Notes: generated by a model not told the origin, from the letters alone. 64,000 bases of DNA from Bacteroides clarus YIT 12056 (GCF_900129655.1 NZ_FQWK01000004.1:1-64000), one strand, 5' to 3'; shown: positions 6,797 through 16,433, numbered from the stretch's first letter. Made by a program: numbers and translations.

Positions 6797-9079
6797 ATGA
6801 AAATAAAGACAATAGCTGCCTTGCTATCGTGCTGGGTAGTTCTGCTCTGCCTGCCGGGATGCGGGCGCAAGCCTCATGCCGGGCGGTATAAGATAGCTCT
6901 TGTCCACTCCTACGAAGCCGGGTATCCGGATGCCGGACGCACCCGGGAAATGCTGAGTGACGCGCTGGCCAGGCGCGGCATCTCCTGCGACTTCCGCGAA
7001 TACTTCCTGGACTGCGACGACCTGCTGCCCGCCAAAGAAGAAGAGCGCTGCTCGGACTTCATCGACGACTTCACCCGCTGGGGCGCCCGCCTCGTGGCGG
7101 TGCTGGACGACCAGGCGCTCTACTCACTCATGGCCTGCGGCAATCCCCGCCTGCACGACCTGCCCGTGGTGTTCGGCGGCGTAAACTATCCCAACCGCAA
7201 GCTGCTGGAACGCTATCCCAACGTGACGGGCTATGCCGACGCTCCCGACTACCTGAACACCATACGCATGGTGGAGCGCATCATGGGCAAGTCCCGCGTG
7301 TGCGTGATAAACCGCAACAGCGTACTCGACCGCTTCATCTGGGACGACCTCACCGGGCAGCTCCGCGGGAAAGGCTACGAAATCTACTGCGGACAGATAG
7401 GCATGCACGTGTCCGTTCACCGGGGGCTGAGCAGCGCCCTGCCGCCCGCAGCGTCCGGCATGAGCGGGGAGAACGAACGGTTCGACACCACCGCCATCGT
7501 CCGGCTGAACGGCGACTCCATTTCGCTCACCCAAATGGCATGGACGGGGCACGGCAGCCGCACGCTCTGCCTTTTCACCAGACGGGAATTCATAGCCGTG
7601 CACTCCGCCAACTTCTTCCGCAACCCCTGCTTTGAAACCGTGAACGAGGGCTTCGGCATGTCGGACTACGCTCTGGGCGGCTACTTCGCTCCCCTCGAAA
7701 CGCAACTGGACGACATGGCGCAGGGCATCGCCGAACGTCTCCGAGGCGGGACGCCCGACAGGCAGGTGCGGTATTGCGCCAAGCGGTACGTCGTAAACTG
7801 GCACGTGCTGCAACGCTACGGCATCCCCCTGAGCCGCATCCCCAAGGAGTACACCGTGATGTACATCCCCTTTACGGAACGCTATCGTTACACCTTATTA
7901 TATATAGCCACCCTTTCCGGGCTTCTCCTGCTGCTGCTCATCGTCTTTCTTATCCGCAGCCTCTCCGTGGAGCGCAGGCGCAAGCGTGAGGCGCAGCACT
8001 CCCTGCGCTACGAGCACGAAACGCTGACGCTTGCCATCAGCGGCAGCTCCACCTACGTGTGGCGCCTGGAAGGCGAGGGGATTATCTGCGACCCGCACTT
8101 CTACGACCTTATCCGCCACCCGCGCGAGCGCATCACGCTGGACGAGATAATACACTTCCTGCATCCCGACGACCGCGAGCGTTTCTACCGCAGCTATCGT
8201 GCCTCGGAGAACGTGCATACCCATAAGGGGCACTACCGCTTCGACTTCACCGGCGGGGGCTACGAATGGTGGGAACTGCGTTACAGCACGCTGCCCGCCA
8301 CCGCGTCGGGCGGCAGGCACATCATTACGGGACTGTTGCAGAACATCCAGGACGTCAAAGACCATGAAGAGGAACTGATACAGGCGCGCCGTCTGGCGGA
8401 GCACGCCGAGCTGAAACAGTCGTTCCTGAACAACATGAGCCACGAGATACGCACGCCCCTCAACGCCATAGCGGGCTTCGCCAATCTGCTGGTGTACGAC
8501 CCGGAGCTGTCCGAAACGGAGAAGCGGGAGTATGCCGGCATCATCGACACCAACACCAAACTGCTGCTGAAACTGGTGGACGACGTGCTGCAACTCTCGC
8601 GCATGGAAACCGCCAACATGTCTTTCGACCTGCGCCGCGAAAGCGTACGCCACCTGCTCGAAGCGGTTTACCGGACACACAGCGTACTGATAAAACCGCC
8701 GCTGGAGTTCATCGCGGATTTCCCCGCAGAGGACGCCTTCGTGCACGCAGACCGCATGCGCCTGACGCAGGTCGTCACGAACTTTCTGAACAACGCCGGC
8801 AAATTCACGTCCGAAGGCCATATCAGGCTGGGATACGTCCGCCTGCCCGCCACCCGCGAAGTGAGCATCTACGTGGAAGACACCGGGATAGGTATTCCGC
8901 AAGAGGAACGGGAGATGATTTTCGCCCGCTTCTACAAGCGCAGCGAGTTTTCGCAAGGCGTGGGACTGGGGCTGCCCATCTGCAAAGTCATTGTGGAACG
9001 GCTGGGCGGACGCATCGAAGTAAAATCGCAAGTGGGGCGGGGAAGCCGGTTTACGGTGGTGCTGCCTTGCGCGGAATAG
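6797..9079 (+). CDS. Sensor histidine kinase with periplasmic binding-protein-like sensor
   Basis: A 760-residue membrane kinase. The N-terminus has a hydrophobic segment ending LPGC (Cys about 22), so it may be a lipobox or signal anchor. Residues about 30-350 resemble an ABC-type substrate-binding fold (KIALVHSYEAGYPDAG) and are presumably periplasmic. One strong transmembrane helix lies at about 363-385. A PAS-like region follows (about 400-525). The HisKA box (NMSHEIRTPLNAIAGF, His near 549) and HATPase motifs (N-box near 666, DTGIGI near 694, GVGLGLP near 721) are intact. There is no receiver domain, so a separate response regulator is expected, but none lies nearby. The ligand is unknown. 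Confidence 0.9.
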   Translation: MKIKTIAALLSCWVVLLCLPGCGRKPHAGRYKIALVHSYEAGYPDAGRTREMLSDALARRGISCDFREYFLDCDDLLPAKEEERCSDFIDDFTRWGARLVAVLDDQALYSLMACGNPRLHDLPVVFGGVNYPNRKLLERYPNVTGYADAPDYLNTIRMVERIMGKSRVCVINRNSVLDRFIWDDLTGQLRGKGYEIYCGQIGMHVSVHRGLSSALPPAASGMSGENERFDTTAIVRLNGDSISLTQMAWTGHGSRTLCLFTRREFIAVHSANFFRNPCFETVNEGFGMSDYALGGYFAPLETQLDDMAQGIAERLRGGTPDRQVRYCAKRYVVNWHVLQRYGIPLSRIPKEYTVMYIPFTERYRYTLLYIATLSGLLLLLLIVFLIRSLSVERRRKREAQHSLRYEHETLTLAISGSSTYVWRLEGEGIICDPHFYDLIRHPRERITLDEIIHFLHPDDRERFYRSYRASENVHTHKGHYRFDFTGGGYEWWELRYSTLPATASGGRHIITGLLQNIQDVKDHEEELIQARRLAEHAELKQSFLNNMSHEIRTPLNAIAGFANLLVYDPELSETEKREYAGIIDTNTKLLLKLVDDVLQLSRMETANMSFDLRRESVRHLLEAVYRTHSVLIKPPLEFIADFPAEDAFVHADRMRLTQVVTNFLNNAGKFTSEGHIRLGYVRLPATREVSIYVEDTGIGIPQEEREMIFARFYKRSEFSQGVGLGLPICKVIVERLGGRIEVKSQVGRGSRFTVVLPCAE

Positions 9080-9184
9080 TCATATATACCTTTTTTCCGA
9101 TGACATATACCGTATTTACATACCTGCTGACGCTATTCTTAAAAAATGTAGCAGAAATGTAATGCAAGTACATATTATTTTGCT

Positions 9185-9192
9185 TATCTTTG
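9185..9192 (+). promoter_or_regulatory. Promoter -7 box for the Oar-like receptor gene
   Basis: TATCTTTG, 49 bp before the ATG at 9242. Confidence 0.55.
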
Positions 9193-9241
9193 CCAATGTT
9201 TTCAGAAATATAACATTTTACGAAACTAATTAAAAACAATT

Positions 9242-12200
9242 ATGTTAAAAAGACTAAGACTTATTTTTACGCTGATGCTGGTTCTGGCAGCTGCGGGCGT
9301 AAATGCGCAGGTTACCACTTCCGCCATCAGCGGCAAGGTGACCGACGAACAGAATGAAACAGTGATCGGAGCGACGATTGTTGCTGTTCATGAGCCCTCT
9401 GGTACACAGTACGGCGCCATCACCAACGTGGACGGACGCTATACCATTCAGGGTATGCGTACGGGCGGCCCGTACAAGCTTACAGTGTCTTATGTAGGTT
9501 ATCAGAGCGCGGCGTTTACCGGCATCATGCTGGAATTGGGTAACACTTACACACAGAACGTAAAACTGCACCCCAGCTCGGAGTTGCTGGATGAAGTGGT
9601 AGTCGTAGCCGACGCCAAGACCAAAAGCGGCGCTGCCACCAACTTCTCTACAAACGCCATCGAGAATACCCCGACCGTAGACCGCAACATCTACGACATC
9701 GTGAAGAACAGCCCGCTGGCCATGACTTCCAAAAACGGCGGTATCACGTTTGTTGGCTCCAACAACCGCTACAACAGCTTCCAAATCGACGGTACGGTAG
9801 CCAACGACGTATTCGGCCTCTCTGCCGGCGGTACGAACGGCGCTCAGACAGGCGCCAATCCCATCTCCATGGACGCCATTCAGGAAATTCAGGTGGTGGT
9901 AGCCCCCTACGACGTCCGCCAGAGCGGATTTACGGGCGGCGGCATCAACGCCATCACCAAGCAGGGTACGAACGAAACTCACGGTTCGGCTTACACCTAT
10001 TTCAACAACCAGAACATGTATGGCAAGTATAGCGCCGTACGCGGCTACGAGAAGTCGCCGATGTCTCAGCAGTTCGACCGTACTTACGGCGGTACGCTGG
10101 GCGGCGCCATCATCAAGAACAAACTGTTCTACTTCGTCAGCGCGGAAGGCAAGAAGAACAGCTATCCTTCAAGCACTTACCCGGGCTATACCTCTAACTA
10201 TATCACCAGCGCCACCGCCAAGCAGATTGCCGACCAGTACAAGAATCTGACCGGCATCGAAGAGGCTTACGGCGAACGTGACATCGAACAGAAATCTTTC
10301 GGCCTCTTGGCGCGTGTGGACTGGAACATCAGCGAAAAGCATAAACTCGCCGTACGCTACCAGCACAACAACTCTTATAAAGATGTGTACGGAGCCAACT
10401 CCACCACTTACTACTTCGGCAACAGCGGTTACCGCATGAACAACAAGATGAATTCGGTAGTGGCCGAGTTGAACTCCCGCCTGAGCGATAACCTCTACAA
10501 CGAGCTCCGTGCATCGGGCACGTTCGTTCGCGACTTCCGCGATACGGAATATGCAGGCCCTTGCGTGCAAATCAAGAATGTATTGGGCGGTGACGGTGAA
10601 ACGAAGATTACAGCCAACATCGGTACGGAATTCTCTTCCGGCGCCAACAGACTGAATCAGGATGTATACAGCTTCGAGGACAACCTCTCCTGGTATCTCG
10701 GCAACCATACCCTGACTTTCGGTACCCACAACGAAATCTACAAAATCAGCAACTTGTTTATCCAGGCTTCGGAAGGCGCGTGGTACTACAACTCGCTTGA
10801 TTTGTTTATGGCGGACAAACCTTATCAGTTTACTTATAAGTATAGCGATCCCGCTCTTACGGGTGGCGACTTGAAATATGCTCCTGTAATGAAAGCCGGA
10901 CAGTTCGGCTTCTACGCTCAGGACAAGTGGGTGGTGTCGAGAGACTTCAACTTCACTTACGGTATCCGTTTCGATATTCCTTTGCTGTTCAATGATCCTA
11001 CCGTAAACCCGGCTTTCAATGACTTTGCCGTAGAACGTAACCTCGGTGTACGTGTAGGCGAAACCCCGAGCGCCAAGCTGATGGTTTCACCGCGTGTAGG
11101 TTTCAGCTGGTATACAGACGAGGAGCATCGCACGCTTATCCGTGGCGGTGTGGGTATCTTTACCGGACGTGTACCGTTCGTATGGCTCAGCAACTCGTTC
11201 AACAATACGGGTATGGAACAGAAAGGTACTACCATCGCTCCCAAGGATATCGATAAGAACTATACCAACGAAGCTCCTACTTTGACACAATATAAGGACA
11301 ATCCTTTATCTGCGGCTACAACCAATGCCAAGCAGGATATTGTGACCGTAGCCAATGACTTTAAATATCCGCAAGTTTTGCGCGCTAACTTGGCTTGGGA
11401 GCAATTCCTGCCGGGTAACGTGAAAATGACTCTTGAGGGTGTTTACTCCAAGACCATGAACAACGTGTTCTTTGAAAACCTCGCTCTGGTGGAAAACGGA
11501 CAGGTGTACGCCGTTCCGGGTGTAGAGGCTTCCGCTTCTCCCGCTTATAAGGTGCAGGCCGGTGATTATTACTCCATCATCAACCTGAAGAATACGAACA
11601 AGGGTTACAGCTACGCTCTTTCAGCCTTGCTGGAGAAACACTTCGGATTCGGTCTCGACATGTCAGCTTCTTATACTTTCGGACATTCCAAGTCTGTGAA
11701 CGACGGTACTTCTTCCGTAGCTTACTCCAACTGGAAGTACAACTACTCCCGTGATACCAACAGCGGCAACGAACTCGGTTTCTCCAAATTCGATATTCCG
11801 CACCGTGTAATGGCTCAGGTAGCTTACACCACTCCGAAATACTGGAACAACTGGATGAGTACTTCTATCTCTGTCATCTACAACGGATTCTCCGGAAACC
11901 GTTACAGCCTGACCATGAATGAATCTGCTGACTTCAACGGTGACGGTTTTAGCGGTAATTCCCTGCTGTACATCCCGACCGACGAAGAACTGAACAAGAT
12001 GGAATTTGTGGATGCTACAAACAAGCAGGGAGAAGTGACCATGACCGCCGAAGAGAGCCGCCAGGCTTTCAAACAGTGGATTGAGGACGACGCTTACGCC
12101 AAGAACCACCGCGGACAGTATGCCGAACGTAACTCCAACCTCACCAAGTGGGAGCACGAAATCAATCTCCACCTGGCTCAAACCATCTATAATCCTAAGG

Positions 12201-12433
12201 GTTTGGGTAAGCTGGAATTTACTTTCGACATCATCAACTTCGCCAATATGCTGAATAAGAAGTGGGGAGCAACCTACGGTTCGCTCTACAACCTCTCACC
12301 GATTTCCGTTACGAAACTGACAACGGTAAACGGCCAGACCACTCCTAACTATATCTACAACAAGTCTGAAATCACCAAGAGCGATGTTTCTTCACGCTGG
12401 CACGCTCAGGTAGGTGTCCGCTTGACGTTCTAA
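9242..12433 (+). CDS. Oar-like TonB-dependent outer-membrane receptor
   Basis: A 1063-residue outer-membrane protein. It has a signal peptide (about 1-23, ending VNAQ), a carboxypeptidase-regulatory-like beta-sandwich (about 25-115, 'ISGKVTDEQNETVIGATIV'), a plug region (about 140-240, FQIDGTVANDVFGL) and a long beta-barrel ending in Phe (VGVRLTF), the usual outer-membrane sorting end. Length and layout match the Oar-like branch of TonB-dependent receptors rather than SusC, and no SusD partner follows. The substrate cannot be read from sequence. It has its own promoter (9185) and a strong terminator (12464-12504), so it is probably monocistronic. Confidence 0.88.
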   Translation: MLKRLRLIFTLMLVLAAAGVNAQVTTSAISGKVTDEQNETVIGATIVAVHEPSGTQYGAITNVDGRYTIQGMRTGGPYKLTVSYVGYQSAAFTGIMLELGNTYTQNVKLHPSSELLDEVVVVADAKTKSGAATNFSTNAIENTPTVDRNIYDIVKNSPLAMTSKNGGITFVGSNNRYNSFQIDGTVANDVFGLSAGGTNGAQTGANPISMDAIQEIQVVVAPYDVRQSGFTGGGINAITKQGTNETHGSAYTYFNNQNMYGKYSAVRGYEKSPMSQQFDRTYGGTLGGAIIKNKLFYFVSAEGKKNSYPSSTYPGYTSNYITSATAKQIADQYKNLTGIEEAYGERDIEQKSFGLLARVDWNISEKHKLAVRYQHNNSYKDVYGANSTTYYFGNSGYRMNNKMNSVVAELNSRLSDNLYNELRASGTFVRDFRDTEYAGPCVQIKNVLGGDGETKITANIGTEFSSGANRLNQDVYSFEDNLSWYLGNHTLTFGTHNEIYKISNLFIQASEGAWYYNSLDLFMADKPYQFTYKYSDPALTGGDLKYAPVMKAGQFGFYAQDKWVVSRDFNFTYGIRFDIPLLFNDPTVNPAFNDFAVERNLGVRVGETPSAKLMVSPRVGFSWYTDEEHRTLIRGGVGIFTGRVPFVWLSNSFNNTGMEQKGTTIAPKDIDKNYTNEAPTLTQYKDNPLSAATTNAKQDIVTVANDFKYPQVLRANLAWEQFLPGNVKMTLEGVYSKTMNNVFFENLALVENGQVYAVPGVEASASPAYKVQAGDYYSIINLKNTNKGYSYALSALLEKHFGFGLDMSASYTFGHSKSVNDGTSSVAYSNWKYNYSRDTNSGNELGFSKFDIPHRVMAQVAYTTPKYWNNWMSTSISVIYNGFSGNRYSLTMNESADFNGDGFSGNSLLYIPTDEELNKMEFVDATNKQGEVTMTAEESRQAFKQWIEDDAYAKNHRGQYAERNSNLTKWEHEINLHLAQTIYNPKGLGKLEFTFDIINFANMLNKKWGATYGSLYNLSPISVTKLTTVNGQTTPNYIYNKSEITKSDVSSRWHAQVGVRLTF

Positions 12434-12463
12434 GGATATTTTATTTTATGTTTATTTTTATGG

Positions 12464-12504
12464 TAGAGCTGTTCCGGGAGACCGGGGCGGCTCTATCTTT
12501 TTTT
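12464..12504 (+). terminator. Intrinsic terminator after the Oar-like receptor
   Basis: The stem TAGAGC...GCTCTA, with inner CCGG pairing (12464-12495), is followed by a T-rich tract (TCTTTTTTT). Confidence 0.8.
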
Positions 12505-12518
12505 AGTTGTAGCGTCTT

Positions 12519-13640
12519 TTAATACTTCACCGTGAATATCACCGGATTGTGGTCGCTGCATAAATCCAGATCGGGAGAGTAGTAGTCGATGCATTCCAGT
12601 TCGGGTGAATGGAAGGCGTAGTCGATACGCAGCATGCGCTTGCCGTAACGGTAGGTGTACATATAGCCGTGTCCGCCCGTCTTGAAACCGTCTTCGAGGA
12701 ATCCGGAGAGCCGGCGGTAGGTGTAGGATGAGGGTAGGGAGTTGAAGTCGCCGCACACCAGTACGGGGTGAGGGGCGGCAATGGCGAGGTGACAGATGCT
12801 GTCGGTTTGGGCGGCACGTTTCACGAAGTTTTCATGCAGGGTTTCCGCCGCGTCCTGTACGGCCTGCGCTTCACGGCGGGTATTGTCGGTGGTGAGTTCG
12901 CGTTCCCATTTTTTACGGTTCCGGCTGACGCCGGTAGTTTGCAGGTGGTTGTTCAGCAGACGGATGGTGTCCGTACCCGCAACGATGTCGCACAGCATGC
13001 TGCAATTGGAGCTGTGGGGGTAGGTGATGAAGCGTCCGCCGGTGAGCGGGTAGCGGCTGAATACGGCGATGGGGAGAAGGCCGCGGATGGAGTCGTCTGC
13101 GGGGATAAGGGCGTATTGCCAGTGGGAAAGGGCGCGACGCAGGCTGTCTGCCGTGAAGTGTTTGTTGCCGCCGAATTCCTGAAAGCAGAGTACATCGACG
13201 TGCTGTTGCCGCATGTACCTGGCTATCTCTTTGCAGGAGTAGCCGGTGATTTCGTTTCCGAAGTTATGAACGTTGTAGGTGGCTACGGTGAGGTAACCGC
13301 CGGGGTTGCCCTGGTGGTTCGGTGCCGATGCCGTGGCGGGTATGTCACGGGCGGAACCGAACCGGATAACGGCCGTGAGGTACTCCCAATTGAAGAAGAA
13401 AGCTATCAGCGTGACGAACGCCCATTTCTTGCGTGCCACTGCCCAGCAGAGGGAGACAATCAGGCAGGAGACCAGCAATACCGGTACGGCAAGTCCCAGC
13501 AAGGGCATGACGGTGGAGCTTTCCGGATGGTAATGTCCGGAACGGGACGCGAGGACGGTGACGGCGGCCAGCACGAATGTGGCGGCTGTCAGTATCAGAT
13601 GAAACAGGCTTTTGACGGCGGCTTTTCCCATGGTCGGCAC
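12519..13640 (-). CDS. Membrane-anchored endonuclease/exonuclease/phosphatase-family protein
   Basis: A 373-residue protein. Three hydrophobic segments near residues 12-30, 45-68 and 73-90 anchor it in the inner membrane. The rest is an EEP-fold hydrolase with the expected motifs: VATYNVHNFG, LCFQE (metal-binding Glu), LLNNHLQ (His), VLVCGDFNSLPSS (Asp/Asn), RIDYAF and the terminal SDHNPV (catalytic Asp-His). Substrates in this superfamily range from nucleic acids to phospholipids, and its choice is not visible here. Translation may begin at 13640 or at the internal ATG at 13631. It is the last gene of a minus-strand run, and a hairpin separates it from the dehydrogenase gene. Confidence 0.88.
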   Translation of the reverse strand: MPTMGKAAVKSLFHLILTAATFVLAAVTVLASRSGHYHPESSTVMPLLGLAVPVLLVSCLIVSLCWAVARKKWAFVTLIAFFFNWEYLTAVIRFGSARDIPATASAPNHQGNPGGYLTVATYNVHNFGNEITGYSCKEIARYMRQQHVDVLCFQEFGGNKHFTADSLRRALSHWQYALIPADDSIRGLLPIAVFSRYPLTGGRFITYPHSSNCSMLCDIVAGTDTIRLLNNHLQTTGVSRNRKKWERELTTDNTRREAQAVQDAAETLHENFVKRAAQTDSICHLAIAAPHPVLVCGDFNSLPSSYTYRRLSGFLEDGFKTGGHGYMYTYRYGKRMLRIDYAFHSPELECIDYYSPDLDLCSDHNPVIFTVKY

Positions 13641-13662
13641 CGGTGACTTATAAGGGCGTCGG

Positions 13663-13691
13663 AAGCTCCGGAGACGGGACTGCCGGAGCTT
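13663..13691 (-). terminator. Hairpin between dehydrogenase and EEP genes
   Basis: AAGCTCCGG (13663-13671) and CCGGAGCTT (13683-13691) form a perfect 9-bp stem with an 11-nt loop, just downstream of the dehydrogenase stop at 13713. There is no clear U-tract, so it may be a weak terminator or an mRNA-end stabiliser. Confidence 0.5.
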
Positions 13692-13712
13692 TGACGCTTA
13701 CTCTTCTGTCGG

Positions 13713-14669
13713 TTATTTTATTACTGAATTAATCGGTTTTCCGTCTAAGAAGGCTTTTACATTGTCCAGCATAATTTGCATGAGGCGTTCGCGGGCGGCG
13801 GCGCTTGCCCAGGCGATGTGCGGGGTGATGTAACAGTTTCTGGCGGTGAGCAGCGGGTTGTCGGCACGGGGTGGCTCTTGCGAGAGTACGTCCAGCCCGG
13901 CGGCGAAGATGGTGCCGTTGTTCAGGGCATCGGCAAGGTCTTGCTCGTTGATAAGCGGGCCGCGTCCGGTGTTGATGAGAATCGCGTTGGGCTTCATCTG
14001 TTTCAGGCGGGCGGTGTTAATCAGTTCACGGGTGGAGTCGGTGAGGGGGCAGTGCAGGCTGATGATGTCGCAGTTGGCAAAGAGTTCGTCGAGCTCCGTT
14101 TTCTTGATTTCGGGGGGAAGCTGGAAAGGCGATTTGGATGTGTACGCATGTACTTCCATGCCGAAGCCGATGGCGATGCGGGCGGTGTTGTAGCCGGTTT
14201 GTCCGAGGCCGATGATACCGATTTTCTTACCGCGCAGTTCGATGAGCGGAGTGTCCCAGAAGCAGAAATCGGGACTGTCGCTCCAACGGCCGTTGCGTAT
14301 CTCGTCGGTGTAGTGCTGCACCTGCTGGGCGATGTTGAGGATGTGCGCGAAGACCATTTGCGCGACGGACGGGGTGCTGTATGCCGGGATATTGGTAACG
14401 ATGATGCCCCGCTCTTTGGCAGCGGCGGTATCGACGATGTTGTATCCGGTGGCAAGTACGCCGATGTATTTCAGGTCGGGCAGGGATGCGATGGTCGCCG
14501 CATCGAGCACGACTTTGTTCGTCAGCAGGATATCTGCTCCGGCTGCACGTTCAAGTACTTCGGTGGGGGCGGTACGTTCGTAAATGGTACATTCGCCCAG
14601 GCTTTTCAGTTCGTCCCAGGAGAGGTCTCCGGGGTTGGCGGCGTAGCCGTCTAATGCTATTATTTTCAT
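13713..14669 (-). CDS. D-2-hydroxyacid dehydrogenase (glycerate dehydrogenase-like)
   Basis: A 318-residue NAD-dependent D-2-hydroxyacid dehydrogenase. The Rossmann motif is GKKIGIIGLGQTG (about 146-158). The catalytic set is present: Arg in NTGRGPLIN, Glu in LSQEPP and His in YITPHIAWAS. Length and motifs suit the hydroxypyruvate or glycerate dehydrogenase branch; the exact substrate is inferred. The ATG is preceded directly by a repeat arm (14671-14707) that also carries the stop codon of the upstream gene rarA, so the two genes are tightly linked on the minus strand. Confidence 0.9.
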   Translation of the reverse strand: MKIIALDGYAANPGDLSWDELKSLGECTIYERTAPTEVLERAAGADILLTNKVVLDAATIASLPDLKYIGVLATGYNIVDTAAAKERGIIVTNIPAYSTPSVAQMVFAHILNIAQQVQHYTDEIRNGRWSDSPDFCFWDTPLIELRGKKIGIIGLGQTGYNTARIAIGFGMEVHAYTSKSPFQLPPEIKKTELDELFANCDIISLHCPLTDSTRELINTARLKQMKPNAILINTGRGPLINEQDLADALNNGTIFAAGLDVLSQEPPRADNPLLTARNCYITPHIAWASAAARERLMQIMLDNVKAFLDGKPINSVIK

Positions 14670-14670
14670 G

Positions 14671-14707
14671 GGGTTATGAGTTATGAGTTATGAGTTATGA
14701 GTTATGG
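14671..14707. repeat. GTTATGA-type heptamer repeat arm
   Basis: GTTATGA is repeated about five times in tandem. It lies between the dehydrogenase start codon (14669) and the body of rarA, and it encodes the last six residues (PITHNS) and stop of rarA. It belongs to the same family as the arms at 15986, 16405 and 61608. Confidence 0.85.
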
Positions 14708-15983
14708 GGTTGGGGGTGTCATTTCGCTTTCCCCACAAACTGTCCATCCTTTCCTTATGCTTCTGTTCGGCGGGATTGTCCTGAGGATGCCAGATGCGGC
14801 GGTCTTTCAGGTCGTCGGGCAGGAACTGCTGGCGGACGAAATTGCCGGGATAGTCGTGGGCGTATTTATAGTTGCCGCCGTAACCGAGCTGTTTCATCAG
14901 TTTGGTGGGGGCGTTGCGCAGGTGCAGGGGAACGGGCAGGTTGCCTGTCTGCCGCACCAGTTCGAGGGCGTCGTTGATGGCCATGTAGGCGGAGTTGCTC
15001 TTGGGACTGGTGGCGAGGTAGATGGTAGTCTCCGCCAACGGGATGCGTCCTTCAGGCCAGCCTACTTTCATGATGGTGTCGAAGCAGGCATTGGCCAGCA
15101 GCAGGGCGTTGGGGTTCGCCAGTCCGATGTCCTCGGAAGCGGAAATGACGAGACGGCGGGCTATGAAAGCGGGGTCTTCACCGCCCTCTACCATGCGTGC
15201 CAGCCAGTAGATGGCTCCGTCGGGGTCGCTGCCGCGGATGGACTTGATGAAGGCGGAGATGATGTCGTAGTGCATCTCTCCGTCTTTGTCGTAGGCGAGG
15301 GGGTTCTGCTGAAGGCGCTCGGTCACCATCTCGTCGGTAATGACAACGGGGTCGCCGGCTTCGGACTGCACGACGAGGTCGAGGATATTAAGCAGTTTGC
15401 GGGCATCGCCGCCACTGTAACGGAGCATGGCGGTTGTCTCCTTGAGCTCTATCCGGCGCTCTTTCAGCTGGACATCCGTGGTTATGGCGCGCCGGAGCAG
15501 TTCCAGCAGGTCGTCTTTCTCCAGTGATTTCAGTACGTAGAGCTGGCAACGGGAGAGCAGCGGACGGATTACCTCGAACGAGGGGTTCTCCGTGGTAGCG
15601 CCTATCAGCGTCACCGTTCCCTGTTCCACAGCGCCGAGCAGGGAGTCTTGCTGCGACTTGCTGAAACGGTGTATTTCATCGATGAACAGTATCGGGCTTG
15701 CCTGCGAGAAGAAGCGGTTGCTCTTGGCGCGGTCTATCACGTCGCGTACGTCCTTTACGCCGCTCGTCACAGCGCTGAGGGTGTAGAACGGAGTTTCCAG
15801 CTTGTTGGCTATAATCTGTGCAAGCGTCGTCTTGCCCACTCCCGGCGGGCCCCATAGGATGAACGAGGAGATGCGTCCCGCATCAATCATCTTGCGCAGT
15901 ACCGCTCCTTGTCCTACCAAGTGTTTCTGACCGATGTACTCGTCTAATGTCTTTGGCCTAAGCCGTTCTGCTAATGGTTGCAT
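14688..15983 (-). CDS. rarA: Replication-associated recombination protein A
   Basis: A 431-residue AAA+ ATPase of the RarA/MgsA/WRNIP1 family, which acts at stalled replication forks. The Walker A motif GPPGVGKTTLAQ lies near residues 45-56 and Walker B (LFIDEIHRF) near 98-106. Sensor-1 (GATTENPSFE) and the C-terminal tetramerisation region follow. The length is normal for the family. The oddity is at the end: the final residues and the stop codon fall inside the heptamer repeat at 14671-14707, so the native C-terminus was probably replaced. A second repeat arm ends a few bases before the rarA ATG. Confidence 0.93.
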   Translation of the reverse strand: MQPLAERLRPKTLDEYIGQKHLVGQGAVLRKMIDAGRISSFILWGPPGVGKTTLAQIIANKLETPFYTLSAVTSGVKDVRDVIDRAKSNRFFSQASPILFIDEIHRFSKSQQDSLLGAVEQGTVTLIGATTENPSFEVIRPLLSRCQLYVLKSLEKDDLLELLRRAITTDVQLKERRIELKETTAMLRYSGGDARKLLNILDLVVQSEAGDPVVITDEMVTERLQQNPLAYDKDGEMHYDIISAFIKSIRGSDPDGAIYWLARMVEGGEDPAFIARRLVISASEDIGLANPNALLLANACFDTIMKVGWPEGRIPLAETTIYLATSPKSNSAYMAINDALELVRQTGNLPVPLHLRNAPTKLMKQLGYGGNYKYAHDYPGNFVRQQFLPDDLKDRRIWHPQDNPAEQKHKERMDSLWGKRNDTPNPITHNS

Positions 15984-15985
15984 GG

Positions 15986-16433
15986 TATGAGTTATGAGTT
16001 ATAAGTTATGAGTTATGAGTTATTGGGTTGTGGGGGGGGGATGATGGGATTTCTTGGAAGTTATGATGGTAGAGGTTATCATTTTATGTAGTTCGTTGCA
16101 ATCTTGGTATAAAGAGTCATATTGCTTCGGGTCGATATATTGGGTTCTTTTCAATAGTTCAAGCCAATATAGGGTTTCTGCACACTCTTTTTGGGCAATG
16201 GCATGTTTATGAATGAAATCGGCTGTGGACTCTGCATATATCCCTTCACTGATGTTTGCTCCAATAGAGGTGCCGCTCCGTAATATCTGTTTCGCCATAA
16301 CCTTTTCCTGCTTTTTATCATTCAGAAAATGATATAGATTGACAATGCGTATCGCAAAATCCATGGCTTTCTCTTTCAATATACTTTCCTTCATATCCCC
16401 CAAAATAACTCATAACTTATAACTCATAACTCC
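15986..16433. mobile_element. Inverted-repeat element carrying a four-helix-bundle gene
   Basis: Heptamer-rich arms (GTTATGA units) at about 15986-16024 and 16405-16433 are inverted. About 28 bp match exactly, including a variant unit (ATAAGTT) at the matching position in both arms. The only content is the four-helix-bundle gene, whose stop codon lies in the left arm; the right arm touches the stop of the DUF5686 gene. There is no transposase, so if it moves it needs help in trans. Calling it mobile is inference, supported by related arms elsewhere in the window. Confidence 0.5.
16020..16403 (-). CDS. Four helix bundle protein (23S IVS / Avd-like family)
   Basis: A 127-residue helical protein of the TIGR02436/S23 family, named from proteins encoded in intervening sequences of 23S rRNA and related to the Avd accessory protein of diversity-generating retroelements. 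Family features seen are 'AMDFAIRIVNLYHFLND' near the start, LRSGTSIGANISEG (about 43-56), a long helix with KECAETLYWLELL and a Pro-rich tail. Avd relatives form barrel-shaped pentamers that bind nucleic acid; the role of stand-alone members is unknown. The gene fills the space between two inverted heptamer arms, and its stop codon lies in one of them. No reverse transcriptase is nearby. Confidence 0.85.
   Translation of the reverse strand: MGDMKESILKEKAMDFAIRIVNLYHFLNDKKQEKVMAKQILRSGTSIGANISEGIYAESTADFIHKHAIAQKECAETLYWLELLKRTQYIDPKQYDSLYQDCNELHKMITSTIITSKKSHHPPPTTQ

Noticed and set aside
15986..16433. Insertion sequence
   Set aside because: The encoded protein is not a transposase and no target-site duplication is evident; it is kept only as a candidate non-autonomous element.
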